Assembly: GCA_013396755.1 (NCBI GenBank)
Contig: VWZF01001679.1
Location: forward strand, 712,274 to 776,273
Length of the DNA: 64,000 nt
Reading direction: 5' to 3'
DNA from: Sclerurus mexicanus
Lineage: Eukaryota; Chordata; Aves; Passeriformes; Furnariidae
Below the pieces are notes generated by a model. The model was not told the DNA's origin and did not search any database. It was given only the letters and a program-made list of their open reading frames with translations. Shown one piece after another: positions 35,701 to 49,100 of the stretch (the stretch's first letter is position 1; each line of letters opens with the position of its first letter). Both the position numbers and the translations under genes were made by a program.

Positions 35701-38700
35701 AGAAATGTTGACTGACAAGAAGTCTGACCACAGGAACTGGGTGTCCTTTAGGAGGACAGTGACTGGAACTTGAAGACACCACTGCTCACTGAAGAAGAAT
35801 GGGTGGTGGCTTTTAATTTAAACCTCCTGTCAATGCAAATGCTTCCATGCTCATTACAATGCCAAAAAGAAAAATGAATACCTCCATCAAAAGCAAATTG
35901 TATGATGCAGAAATCTCATATTCGTTCTATAATCACATGCTGACCAAGGTTACTATCATTTACTATAGAATGACTTCAGTGGGATCCAAAAATTGTTTCA
36001 TTATATAGGGAGCAAAATAGGTGCTTTCAATCAAAAATGACTAAGAAGGAACAAATGAAGATGCTAGATCAGGCCTTCTGGGAGGTAAGAAGGATGTCTT
36101 GGGTATGTTCAGTCACTTATTCTGATCTGGCCACAGCCCCAGGAAGTGTCTGAAGTAAGACTGCTCCCACACTGGAGACACAACCCTCTTTAAAGAAATA
36201 TATAATACAGTGTATTATAGGCTTTTAAATGCTTCAGTTTGGCACAAAATCTTGACTGTAGGAGGCTGGGAATCTTTCCAAGAAAAGGCATAGAGAACAG
36301 TGCTGATATTGTACTTACGGCTGTAGCATAGAAAAGCAGGACTAACCTACAGCTGAATCTCCACAGGGGCCCTGACAGTGAAGGTGCTTTGAGCAGACCG
36401 ATGGTCCACATCCGGTGGGAACACAGCTTTCTACTCCAAGTGAACCAGGGTCCAAAGATTTCCCGCATGGGAAAATGTTGTTGCTAGCCAAGGAACAGAC
36501 CTCGAATGGCCAGTTACATTTCATGGATTTATGGAATCTTGGGCCAGGTTTTGAGTGTCTCCAAGGTTACTTTTTCTGAGTTCTGTTCAGTAAGGTCTCA
36601 GCTTTCTGCAACCTTGATTGCTCTCCTTTTCTTCTTTCCTTCTTCCAGCTGTCCTATCACCCTTTAGGAATGGATACTTATATAAAAACTGCTCATCATG
36701 AACATACCTCACTACTCTTTGTTATCCAGGAACTAAATATTCAGGTTTCATTTACCTCTGACACATTGATGTGTCTAACTTAGCAGCATAAAAATAAATA
36801 TACAAAAGAAAACATATTTGTGCTTTTTTTCTATATATAAATAGTTATCTGGCCTACAGACACAATGAAAGCTGATTTCCATAACTTTTCTGGTGCGGAT
36901 TATCTGATGCCTAGCAAAGGTGAGCTCATGACCTCGCCTCACAGTGCAGGCTGTAGAAGTGTCTGTCCTAGATTAGATCATTCAGCTTCATAGTTTGGTA
37001 TGCTCAGATCTTCATCATATTGTGATGGTGCATGCAGAAATAGAATACTTCCAAAATATGTAAAATGGAACTGATAGAAGATGAGAGAGAATGAGACAGA
37101 GAAAATATAACCTAAATTTTCTCAAAAAACACGAACTGAAAATTTGCTGACTCAAAGTCGCAAAGTTGGATGGCACTTTAACCAGAAAAATCAGGAACTG
37201 TGAAGAGCAACCAAATCCTGTACTGATCTAAAGGAAACCTCTCAAAAGAGCTATAAACTTAGCACCTGGTTTCCATCAGGATTGAAAGAGGTTTATGCAT
37301 TTGCTCTATTTCCCAAATAATCTTTCTAATATAAATCATATTCTCACTAACAGTGTATGCGCATCCTTAAGAAGTTCTATTTCAAAGATGTGTAAGGTTG
37401 CTAAGTGGTATTAGTGCCTAAATCAAGAAAATGAAAAATTAACACTTCACATCTGGCATTGCCCACATATTAAATGCAATATTCTTATGAAATATGTAGA
37501 AAGCCATATTTGAGTCCCTACACAGCTCACAGACAGGGGTTGCTGTGCACTTAACTATTTTATTGTCTAAGTAATTTTCCTTATGGGAAAGAACCAATGG
37601 AAATATGAGTAACAAATTTTCAACTTATAGTGGATTTTTAGTATACTATGTCCTTTTCTTGAAAATTAATGTTATATATACAATCAAGTGACAGACACAA
37701 ATATGCAATGTCTCTGGCCTTACACATGAGCCTGGTCATTATGGATGCCATTTGTTTGTAGCAGTGTGTAATTTATTATCTTTTGAATTCAAATTCACAA
37801 GAACTGTGTTGTTGCCATATGACAGCTTCATATGCTATTTGAAGAAAATATGAAAGCCTTCTTAAAGATTTATCTGTCCTTGGTTCTCCACTTCAGTTTT
37901 ACAATTTTCAGATGAACACAGATATTGTCTTTAAAAACCTCAAAAAAGGACGTGGTCACAAGACCAGCATGCAGAAATGGGCAGAAGCACAGACACAGAT
38001 GTGTCTCATGGAAGAACAGGCAGCGTAAAGAGCTGAGGCAGCTTGAACACCTGTATGACAACTAATGCTTACAGCTTGCACACTTTGTGAAAGCACAGCC
38101 AAGCAGATAACACACTTTCTTGAGGAAGAAGAGTTGCTTTTGAATACCCACCACACGCAGCCTGACACAGAAGCAAACTCTCAGTACCAGGCCTGTAGCA
38201 GGTTCCTGTATTGGTATCTCTGTTCAAATGGCAAAACCCCAAAGAGACACAACTACACAACCCCACAATGTAGAGCTCTTGAACAGCCACTCTGAGCAAG
38301 GTGGGCAGCACTAACTTGCACTCATTTGGTACTTAGTAACCTTCAGCACATTTCACAAGTGCCAGAAGGCACCTTTTGCTTGCCTGTTACAGAGGCCAAA
38401 GTGCAGAGATTTCTTCATAACATCAGGTAATTGCTTCATGCCAGACAGCCAAAGACTGCAAGTCCCAGGAACTCAGCTTGATTATCACAGCACTAAGGAC
38501 ATGCGTGAGTAGTGCATGTAAACATGCAATTTGGATAAGAAATAGTGGTAAAATAGATAGTATTTCAAGTTTGGGTCATCAGAAGTCACTGATTGTAAAG
38601 TTTTCTGCCATTCTGAAGGTGCAATAATAAGGACGGTTTGTCCTTAGATATACCAACTTCTCAGACACTTTGTAACTCCTGCCTTTCAAGTTGAACTTTT

Positions 38701-41700
38701 TCCAGGAATTTAAAATAGAAATGCACTTGCATTTTACATCTACTGGAGAAACTTTGAGATGACTTTCAAGAACAGAAATATCTTCCAGTGCCATTTTGTG
38801 TCTCCTGCCAGTTTAAATCCTGTCTCATGACACAAACTTAGTAAGGCAAAGAGAAGGGCAGCTGTCCAAACATGAAAAATTACCCTTCTTCCCATGTGAG
38901 AAGTAAAGGTTCTGATGACACCTGCTGGCTCCATGGGGACTTGGCAAACACCAGCCAGCCCCTGCTGTAGCTCTTCAATTCTTGTGTGTAAAAATTCAGG
39001 ATCAATAAATTATTGCATACTAAAATTTTCCCTTGCTGCAAGTAAGAAAATGACAGGAAAGCAAGGCTGGGAACTTTAAAAGGTCATTTACTCCATCTCC
39101 TGGAATAAAGCAGGGTTCGTACTACTTCCATCACACCTAATGGATGATTGTTTTACTTCTTCCTGAAAATTGATAGTACTTCTCTGGGCACACTGTTACT
39201 GTGTTTCACCATTTTTGCATTTCCTATAAAAGATTCCACAGTAAGATATCTTTTTAACAGACAATTATAGTTTTATTCATGTATTCACGGGTTGTCAGAC
39301 AGTGCTTGACTACAAAGCTGAAATAAAATGGAGATACTTCAGCCCTATGTTATGAAAAACTACAGCTTTACTGCTTTGTCCATCTTGTACGGTAATGCAC
39401 CCATTCCAGCTCAGGTGAGATAAAGGAGCGTGTACCTTCCATCCAAAGATGCTTTTACTACAGGAATCTTGTCACACGAGCAGTGGCATAGGTCTAGTTC
39501 TCTACAGAAGGGCCAATCTTATAAACAGATTAGGCCAGGAGCCACAGGGTGTTCGCATCCTGATGATTTCAATTATATTGTGCATTCTTTGAGTGGGAGA
39601 AGCAGCAGTCACCTTGATGAATCAGCTTGTTGACAAACTAAGTATGTTCAGGAGACCATATAAAGAGCTGTTTTGTAACTGTTAGAGCATGTTTGTTTAT
39701 GTGTTATGAATAATTTCACAGTGAGACTTCAGAAGAAATACAGATCCTGAAAATCATCCCTGTGTATCTCCTGAACTACTGGAACACTGGTATTTTGTTT
39801 AGTCTAAGAAACATGGAAAAGGTTAGATCACATTCAGCATAAATATTTTCCTAAATTGACACTTTTTACCTTTAGTCTTCTCATCAGATTACAGTCTGGG
39901 CAGTATTTCTGACCGATTTCAACTAGCTCCATAAAGACATAAAGGTGTAAATATCCTGTGTCTGCCCTTGAGAAACCAAATGGGTAGCCACTAGCTGGGG
40001 ACAGAAATTTGCAGGGCCTTGAGTGAAATGTATCTGTTTAGTGACTACCTTGTCTGAGCAAGACAAGCAACTCAGTTCCAAAAAATCTCTTACTGGGAAG
40101 CTGGTACAGATACAATTAATTAAACCACCTGTCTCCTTCCTGGAACCTGCTCTCAGTAGTGCAATCATGCCCATCATATCTCATAGCCCACTTTGAATCT
40201 CAGCTGTGGTCAAGTAACAAACTGCTAAAATGGGTCATGGTATGTGGAACAGAGGCATTATGTAAGCAAACACTATTGCTGTACCAGGGAGATTGTAATT
40301 AGGAGGAATCATAGTTTGCACAGGGAACTTAAGCACAAAAAATCCTAAATATTAGGATGACCGGTTGCTTCACGGTCAGTGAAGGTTTCCTAAAAGAGAC
40401 TGAGGAAAGTAAGTCAAAGAAAAAGCAGCCATTGAAGCAGAGATGTTGCCAGCCCTGCAAGAACTGCAAAAGGTTGATAGGGTCTTACAACAGAAACCCT
40501 CTGAATATTTGGAACAAGCAGCTGAATCTGCCTCTGCAGTATCTACCCCAGGTACTCAAGAGTTACGGGGCTTTGTCAAACAGATTGGTGAGGACCTGGA
40601 CTACATAATCACTGCCAAGTTTTTCAGAGTTGTATACGCATCCAAAACCAGTTGTTTATTAGAGAACAGACAGTCTTTAGCAAAACTGCTGACCTATCAG
40701 TTGCCTATTGTCCAGCCTCAACACTGTGCCCACACAAGCTCCCAGCAGAGACACAACTGGGCAGCAGTACAGGTGTATTGGCCTTGCTTGTTCTGATCTC
40801 AGAGGTGACTTTGTCCTAAACTGTGGAAAAGTGTGACTTTGTCAAAGGGACACATTGTCAATCCTCTCCCAGAAACTCACTCTGTGAATATGCATACTTT
40901 GGCAGAGTGGTACCCATATGCTGTGTGGCGTTTTACTGCTCAGAAAGCTCTGTTGAATCAAAAGGGCGACTGACAATAAAAATAGTAGTTTGTGGGAGGA
41001 ATACGTTACTCCTGATAGTGTGTGGAGGATACTCTCAGCAAGGTGTTACCCAGCATGACAAACTAGCACAGGCTTTGTGAGTAACTAGAGTGAAAGACCA
41101 TTTCCTCAGGTCTCTGTACACAGTCAGTATGTCTCATAGCAGTCTCCTTTTTCCTCTGGCTAAAACAGGACTGATACGGGTTTTGTGGTCCTGAAAAGAT
41201 TTAACTGAATGATTCAAAGACTTTAAGATATCTTCAAACCCCTCTTTTCAGTGCCATCTATAAACAAGACAATCTTTTGAACATTAAACATCGATACACT
41301 GCATTTTCACTTAGGCAGGGCTTCCAGCAGTGACCACACATGTCAGACACCTGGTGTGAGGACAAAGAGGCTTGGTTGCTATTGTCACTGCAAATAACTG
41401 CTAATTTTGCTGAGCACAAAAACTGAGTTCTGTGTGCATCAGGTTCTCCTTGTGTTTTCTTCCTGGGCTGCAACCACAGTACCACAGTCTCCAGAAGACA
41501 GAGATTCAGAGGCACATCACAGTAATGCAGTTTGTTCAACCGTATCAGATGCAAATTTCTTCCATGCAATGAGAAGACATTTGAATTTCAAATCCAACTG
41601 AATTAAACACAAATAAGTACAGACTAAGAAGAAGGAAAAAAGAAGTCCAGTCACCCAGAGAGAGAACTGAAGTCCTGAAGTCACTGGGGCATTAACAGTG

Positions 41701-44700
41701 AAGCTTTTTATGTTTAGGGAATAGACCGCCTGATGTTAGAGTGGGGCCTTCAATTAGTAACCCCATTTTAAGTTTCCATGTTCTTTAATACAGTGCCTAC
41801 ACTGGGGGCCTATTATGACTGTAATTGTTTCTAAAGGGAAGAATATTTTAAACTAATTTAAACCAAGGAAGAACATAAGTAGTTAGAGTCTGTGATCCCT
41901 CTGCTGAACTTCTTAAGAGCATAAAACCCACAACTGCCCTCCAGTAACGTGTCTTTGCAAAGAGGATATAAACCTGGTTAGACCAGGGAGGTCTGCGTGG
42001 AGGGCCTGCATTCAGGTCTTAAGCCCTTCCTAATCAAATCTTGCACTTTGAAAGCAAACACTGTTTTCCCTCTTATAGAAGCAATACTCATCAGCAACAA
42101 ACAAAAGCCTTCTTGCATTGAGTCCTGGATACCCAAGTCCTTTATGGGCTTTCTAAAAGGTCTAATACTTCCACTTAGACTGCATTTAATATTATTTTTT
42201 CAGTTCAGTTATCTCACATTTTAAGGCCAAAGTCTTTTACAATCCAAAACCAAATAAAGTGTTCCATTTCATTTGGGAGTATTTTCAAAAATAATTCAGG
42301 AGCATGAGGGAATATAAGGAGTTCCATGTTTATGTTTGATTTGGAATTAAGCCAACGATCAAAATAGTGAAGAGTTTAGCTCATGCCCATGCTACAGAAA
42401 TTGCTGAATAAACTGTGTTAAAGAATGTGCCTTGTCGAAATAATGCTGAAGAGCCAAAACCAGCCTGTCAAATCAGCCCAAGCAACTGAAAACTCAAAAA
42501 GTTTATCCATACCTCACACAGCCCTGTATAACATTTGTTCAACTAATATCAGCTTCTTCCACTTTTTATTTTATAGGAGGACCATCCCTCAGTGCTTATC
42601 AGTTGGTTAATGTTGGCATACTGGTATGTCACCAACTAGCTGGCATGCTCTTGAAAGACTGAGCAGAGCCCTGGCCTCTGCTGTAAATGCGTGGCCAAAT
42701 TACAGGGTGAGGGAGCTGATAACAGCCCCACAAATGTTCTGTACCTTCTCCCTCCCTCCCATGTGCTTCCCCTGCCTTTGGGAATAGTGACATCTTATTT
42801 TATATAAGGGGGTATTTTAAGTGGAATTGGATACTGCTTTCACCACCGAGTAGCTCAGAGCCTGCCCGTGAAATAATTCTCATGGATGACTGGATGTGTG
42901 GGGCCACATCCCGATAGGGTGCTGAAGGGCTAAATGCAAAGAGTTTATTGTTTTCTTGTTTCTCATGAAAGATGGAATATACTTACCGTAATAAAACCCT
43001 CCCTCATTATGCCATTTATGGGAAGCACAAAATTCAGTGTTTATAAAGCAGTTAATTTATAACAGACAAAACCAGATTACCACTCTTTGGAAGGGCAAAT
43101 ATTTGTTCAAAAACTTCTATATGGGACAGACATCTTCTTCTCATTTTTAAACATAGCTGATTGAGAAAAGTAACAGAAGAGCTACCTAATAGGTAAGACA
43201 AGATTTATATGAAGCATTTAGATTGTAAAGGGAAGGATTCTTACACATTTCAAATATATACATATATGCAATTTTATAGATACTTATCAGTGATTCTCTT
43301 GATGTGCAGTTTTAAATGGTCTTAGCTTCTAATATATTTTTCGCTTGCTCTAATTCTTTTAGAAAAAAAGGCATTTGAACAAGCAATTTCTTTCTTTGAT
43401 ACTGATACTACTAAAAACAAGTATTTCTTTAAATGGAAATAATGTTCACTTTGCTCTAACACTTACATGTTTATTAATGAACTATCTATGCATAAAGTGG
43501 TTTATCTAGAATTAGCAATAAGCTTCACTTGGGCCTAAAAATATGAGTCTATAATGTACAAAAAAATCCACTTTATTGTTCCCAGAATTGTTTTTCCTAG
43601 TTCTAGAGGACACACTTTATTTCTAACTGTTAGTAAAGGTGAATAATGTAGCTGCTGTAATGTTAACTTTAAATTTTTGCAGTCTCAGATTTGCAGTGAA
43701 TACTCAGTGCAACTGCAAGGTTCGTATTCCTGTGATGTTCATTACATCCACATAATTAGCATTTGTGTATGCAGGAATCTTTTCTTGAGTGTTGAATGGT
43801 CTGGGATGTGCCTGTAAACAACAGCTTCCACATTTGTCCTGTCCTTTCAGTCTGAAACCTACTTGTGCTGGGAAGGCAGAGCCCTCTGGAAGGCAGCTCA
43901 TCACCTTCCCCATTCAGTCCCTTTACATCTCCAGGGAGAGCTGGTGGCTCACTTGAGCCAAGTACTGTCCCAAACCTCTCAGAGAGAGACGCAACAGTGA
44001 CGTCTACCAAACGCAACACTGCCAGATGTTGCACGGGAATTGCACTATGCCTAGGAAAGACATGGAAGTGCTGGCACTCTGCCATGCCTAGTGAGCAATT
44101 AGGCCTGGTGCTCCTTTAGAGGGAGAGACTGCTGCAGAAAACCCTCTCTCTGTGACTGAATATGATCAAAAGCAAAATGTTCCAATCCCTGCCTCTTTGC
44201 GAGAGCTGACTCTGCAGTGTCCAAGGATGCTTCTTTGAAGTAGAGATAAATCCCAGAGGAAAGAACCGTCTTCTTTGCTGCCAGAGCAGGTGCAGCACTG
44301 CGGCACGAACAGGGCCCGTGTGCCCGTGTTCCTTCCCACAGAAGTGGGTCACTACGTAAGCAGCAGAAATGCCCAGCAGTTCCTGCAATAGCTCTTAACT
44401 GCGCTGCTTGCAGTCCAGCAGGGGACAGTGAGCACCCCAACCCTCCAGAAGTCGCATGCACCATTTGACCAGCAAGGCAAGAGCCAAAGTCAAGTCACTC
44501 CTTTCCCTATTCCAGTCCCGCAAAATCCAGACACTGGGAATCTCATTGAAAATAAATCAAGAGTTAATGAGAAGGAAAAATAAAGAAAAAAATATTCACT
44601 GAATATTTGCTGCATATTTTACTCTGTTCCCTGTCTGCCATGCACTCAAGAGGAGGCATAACACTCAGGATTTCACTGCCTCCCGATTAAGTCATGACAG

Positions 44701-46110
44701 CCCATCTGTGTTGCACCAAGTACAGAACGTGACCTATTATCTCAAAAGAAAATAGCACACCACCTGACTGCCAAAAGCACCCTGTGACTTGGCACCCGAA
44801 TGTCTCAGTACTCACATCAACATACCTTTTCAGGACTAACTCCCACAGCCTGAAACAGCCAACTGTGAAATTCAGCTGAACACTGAATAAATCGAATAAA
44901 AGCTGCTTTCCCATATGCCAAATCACAAATTATACAATGACCGTAATTTGATGTTACAGATCCTTAATTTAAGAGTAGTTAACAGTTGCCATGTGATTCT
45001 AGACTATTGAATCACTTACTACTTTAATGATGGGTCATATAATCCATCTTTTCATCTCATTTATCCCTCTGCATGCCACTGCTATACAAAAGGAATCTGT
45101 GCAGGCTTGGTAATCTTGAACATCCCGTTTTATTTACAATGGGAAAATGCATCTCCAAAGACTGTGGCCATTCAAAATTTTTCCACAAGGTACAATTCAA
45201 CACTGCTGTATGGGAGAGAATTCATATATTGTTTTAATGGGAAGATGGATGATAATCATATTTGCATTTTACGCTTGAAAAGTGTCTTTCATGTACAAAT
45301 TTACACTATCAGTATCTGATGGTAAAGTTTGTCTGAGGTCTTCTCTGTGTCCAGTTTTCTCCAAATGTTTTGTTGGCCAGAAGAGAGACCTTGTATTAAC
45401 TTTTCTCAGAAATCAAAACTTGTGTAAAATACTGCATTTTAAAGCATAGAACAACTGTTTTCATCCTTGTGCTATTTGACATTGAAACATGCTATTTTCA
45501 CGGTGGAGACAGCGCTGGCAAACCTACTTCAGCATTTGCTGGACAGAGAAATAGAAAAGAGCAGGGAATCCTATGGCATGTGATCAGGAGAATGATGATT
45601 TGATCATTCAGTGATCAGATGATTTGAATGGAGTAATAAACAACCTATAGAAGAAGGATGAAAAGTGAAATGAAATTATGAAAGCCAAGTATGTTGTTTC
45701 CACCACATGCTGCCTAGAATCCTTGTGCCTACAGATGACATCAATTTCACAGGGCAAAGGCTGCAACACAGGTCCAGCAAGTCCACTTTCCATCTTTGAT
45801 CTGCATTTTGTGCTTGAAATCCAGGTTTTACTTTGTAAGGGAAATGTAAAAGAGCAATGCAAAATCAGTGAACTACTCCTGACGTGAACCACCAATACCA
45901 GAAGATCATTATATCTTTTCTGGATTAATTAAATGATGTTAGAAACTTCTCTCTTTCACTGATATAAATTTGAAATTTCAGATAAGAACCAGATCTTAGG
46001 TTTAGAGTACATACCCTGAAGATGCAGAAAGACCACTTCTCTATATCTATGACCTTTTGCATTGTGAATAGAAGAACAAACAAAAAGTCACTGTGTTGTC
46101 TTTCTTTTTT
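26760..46110. other. 19-kb intergenic stretch, no gene recognised
   Basis: I looked for serpin exons (hinge Gly-Thr-Glu-Ala, 'FFKG', terminal 'NPT') on both strands and found none, so no degenerate serpin copy is evident. Open frames of note are 30638-31141 (+, 167 codons), 40443-40796 (+, 117 codons) and 44099-44464 (-, 121 codons). None resembles a known family and none has convincing splice or promoter signals. Composition varies: GC-richer patches at about 28.6-29.4, 30.8-31.3 and 43.8-44.5 kb, AT-rich elsewhere. A perfect 20-bp palindrome lies at 35440-35459. I recognise no large repeat here. Confidence 0.5.
35440..35459. repeat. Perfect 20-bp palindrome in a (CTATAG)-like run
   Basis: Positions 35440-35459 equal their own reverse complement, centred between 35449 and 35450. 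The palindrome sits in a short run of CTATAG/TTATAG units from about 35431. AT-rich hexamer repeats readily produce this symmetry, so no function is claimed. Confidence 0.8.
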
Positions 46111-46117
46111 TCTACAG

Positions 46118-46156
46118 GAAAAAAAAAGAAAAAGGAGCTCATTACTGGATGTCAAC
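46118..46156 (+). other. 5' untranslated part of the SERPINA10 start-codon exon
   Basis: The acceptor 'ctttctttttttctacag' ends at 46117, after which A-rich leader sequence runs to the ATG at 46157. The reading frame stays open upstream to an ATG at 46022, but that ATG lies before the acceptor, in the intron. The shorter start gives a classic hydrophobic signal peptide, which decides the start. Confidence 0.8.
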
Positions 46157-49100
46157 ATGAAAACAGGAATTTACCTACTTCTCTTAAGTGAAATATGCAT
46201 TGAATTCATCAAGGCTGGCATCAAACCTAACATTTCAAAGGAAGAAAAAGAGGATAGTTTCTTTAAAAAAAGTAAAAACATCAGTATTTCTGAAGAGTGG
46301 TATCATCACAAAAATATCTCTAAGCCTTTTGAAGACCAAGGTCTTGAAGACTTCACTCTTTACAATTTCACTGAAAAGACTGCAAATTTTGGATTTAACC
46401 TCTACAGAAAAATTGCAATGACACATGATAACAACGTAATCATCTCTCCCCTTTCTGTATCAGCTCTCATGACTGTTTACATGCTGGCAGCCAAAGGGGA
46501 AACATACAGACAAATAGTAAAAGGTCTAAACCTCCATGCTTTGAAGGACAGCACGGATCGCCAGCATTTACCAGCTTTATTTAAACAACTGATAGATAAC
46601 ATCACAATGAATGATGAACTTCTCCTTGTGCAAGGTACTTTTTCTTTTATCCAAAAGGACTTCAGACTCAAGGAGTCTTTCCTGAATTTATCTAAGCAGT
46701 ACTTTGATATGGAATTCCTGAGAGTGGACTTTGAAAACTTTACCCAGGCAAAACATCTCATAAATCAAAACATTTACAAAAGGACTAAAGGAAAAATCCC
46801 AGATCTTTTTGAAGAGCTTGACCGCCATAATAAACTGCTACTGGTGGACTACATTGTCTTTAAAGGTAATCACTGGCTTTATATTGCAACATTATTTTTA
46901 TTAGTAGAATAAAGACTTATTTTCAGCTACATTAGGGGGATCTTAAATGAATTTAGATGTCCTGTTTCTCTATGTCTCTACCTAGACTTACTTTCTTCTT
47001 TTAGGCTTAATAGGAAATGACTTTTCATGATAGGGAACCACAATTCTTCCACACTTCTTCCATACAATAGAGTCTCAAAGAGAAAACAAAAAGCCCTGCA
47101 TGAAACTTATTTCAATCCATCCCCAAATGATCACTATGACTAAAAAGCATGTTTAATTTTCATTCACCCATTAAAATGAAAAAGCCTTAATCACAATAGT
47201 CTTGAGTGCTGGATACTGGGCAAAAAATCATGGACTGATTTTACATAGTGCACAAAATAATTGAAACAAAAATAATTTTTCTATTTCCATCAAGAATCAT
47301 TTTCCCCAGAGGAACCCAACTACCCCATTATATTACTTTACAGGGGGAGGGAAAGAAATAGCTGTGATGGGCACAACCATTCTGTGGAGAGATCAGTACT
47401 GAATCCCCATCCAAAGGATTGTATAATTAAATTAAATACAGGAAATTGAACAGCTGGTAGAGAATTTCAGAGAAGGTTACACATCAATAAAGGTTGGATG
47501 CTCACCAGGCATTTAATAAACAGAGAGGATATCTATTCTGAACCTGAGTGGCAACTAACCAACCTTAGAAAAATATTTCCCTGCTTTCTGGGTAAATGAA
47601 GGAGTTTATTTTGTGGATTACTTCCTTTTCTGTTTTCTCATGTTTCTCAAAAAATTGTATAAACATAAAATTAAATGTACTGAAAATTGTCATCCACTTA
47701 CCCTAGACACAACAGATAGCCACTTCAACTGGATACAGAAAATATCCTATAGTTATTTTAAGCTCTTCTGAATGTTTTTTTCTAAACAAATCTAAATGCA
47801 CATAATTATTTAATTTCTTTCTTTCCTCAGGCAAGTGGGTCTATCCGTTTAATTCCAAATTCACAGAAATGGATACTTTCCACATAAACAAATACAGAAG
47901 CGTACAGGTACCCATGATGTTCAAGTCAGATAAAATTAATTCAACTTTTGATGAGAACTTAAGATGCACTGTAATAAAGATACCGTACAGAGGGAATGCC
48001 CACATGCTGATTGTTATCCCAGAAAAAGAGGGAGACTACATTTCCCTTGAAGACCATTTGTCTACAGAGCTGGTGGAATCCTGGCTTGGAAACATGAAGA
48101 CCAGGTATTGCTTTGACACGCATGGGCCCTAAAGTCTTTGATGTCTATTGCAGCAAAGCAACAAAGCTCAACAAAGATTAGCTGGTCTTTCTAAGCCTTT
48201 TCACACGCTAGCATCTCTGTGCCATTATGTATCTACAGAGTAGAGGCCCTTTAATGGCCTGTCCACAGCCCAAGTGGCATGTGGAAGTTTCTACTATGGG
48301 GGGACGAATCTTTGACTCATCTCAGTTAGAAGTGTCTGTCTCTCTGAGGGCATACTCAATTTAGTCTTTCCATATCCTTCCGTGGGGGTCTTCTCTCTTC
48401 TTAAACACAGCACTGCCAGGCAAAGTCCACAATAAATCTAGGCATGCAGAACAGTTATTAAACATTTCTTACCAGGGGAAACCCAGAGTAACGGATAAAT
48501 TTGAATATGAAAATGTAAAGCCAAATTACTCCTGTGAAATGTAATTCCTGAAATAACAATTTTCACTGGTCAATAAATTAGTGTGTCACCCTGGTATCAG
48601 GGCACTATAAGTGCTGGTAGATGTATTTTATACAGAGGAGGAAATGATTTCTAGGATCACTGGCAGTAAACAGATCAGAGATGATTTTCTGTCAACATAA
48701 ATGCCAGCAGAGCCTCTTTGATTTTAGCCCCTTCTTTCTCTGTATGAAGCTTAATTCCTGAGTAGTGTGCATTTCAGCTGTCAAGTGATCTACTGCACAG
48801 TCCAAGTTTGCTTTTTTTTTTTAACAGAAAAGTGGATATTTCATTTCCAAAGTTCAAACTACAGCAAAAATACAAAATGAAGAAACTGCTTCATGCTCTT
48901 GGAATTAAAAAACTCTTTACACGTACAGCAGATCTTAGCCATCTCACAGATCAAGAACATGCAGCAGTTACACAGGTAAGCCTTCTAAAATTCTTTGCTA
49001 TGTGGATTGTAATAGTATATAAATAGTATATAAATAGTAAAAAAATCTCTTGGCTTAGCCAAGAGACTGTCATATACATTTATAGGGACACTAATACCAA

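Noticed and set aside
40443..40796. 117-codon frame with a Gln/Glu/Ala-rich, helix-like start
   Set aside because: It looked briefly like a retroviral gag or coiled-coil segment, but no motif supports this, no LTRs flank it, and there are no splice signals that make it an exon.
45910..46060. Possible SERPINA10 promoter (HNF1-like AT palindrome, 'gatataaat', HNF4-like site)
   Set aside because: The motifs are weak, AT-rich and in the wrong order relative to the acceptor at 46117. An intron under 150 bases would be required, so I do not annotate it.
46022..46156. Upstream in-frame ATG that would extend SERPINA10 by 45 residues
   Set aside because: The extension lies before a strong splice acceptor ending at 46117, has no signal-peptide character, and would bury the good signal peptide that starts at 46157.
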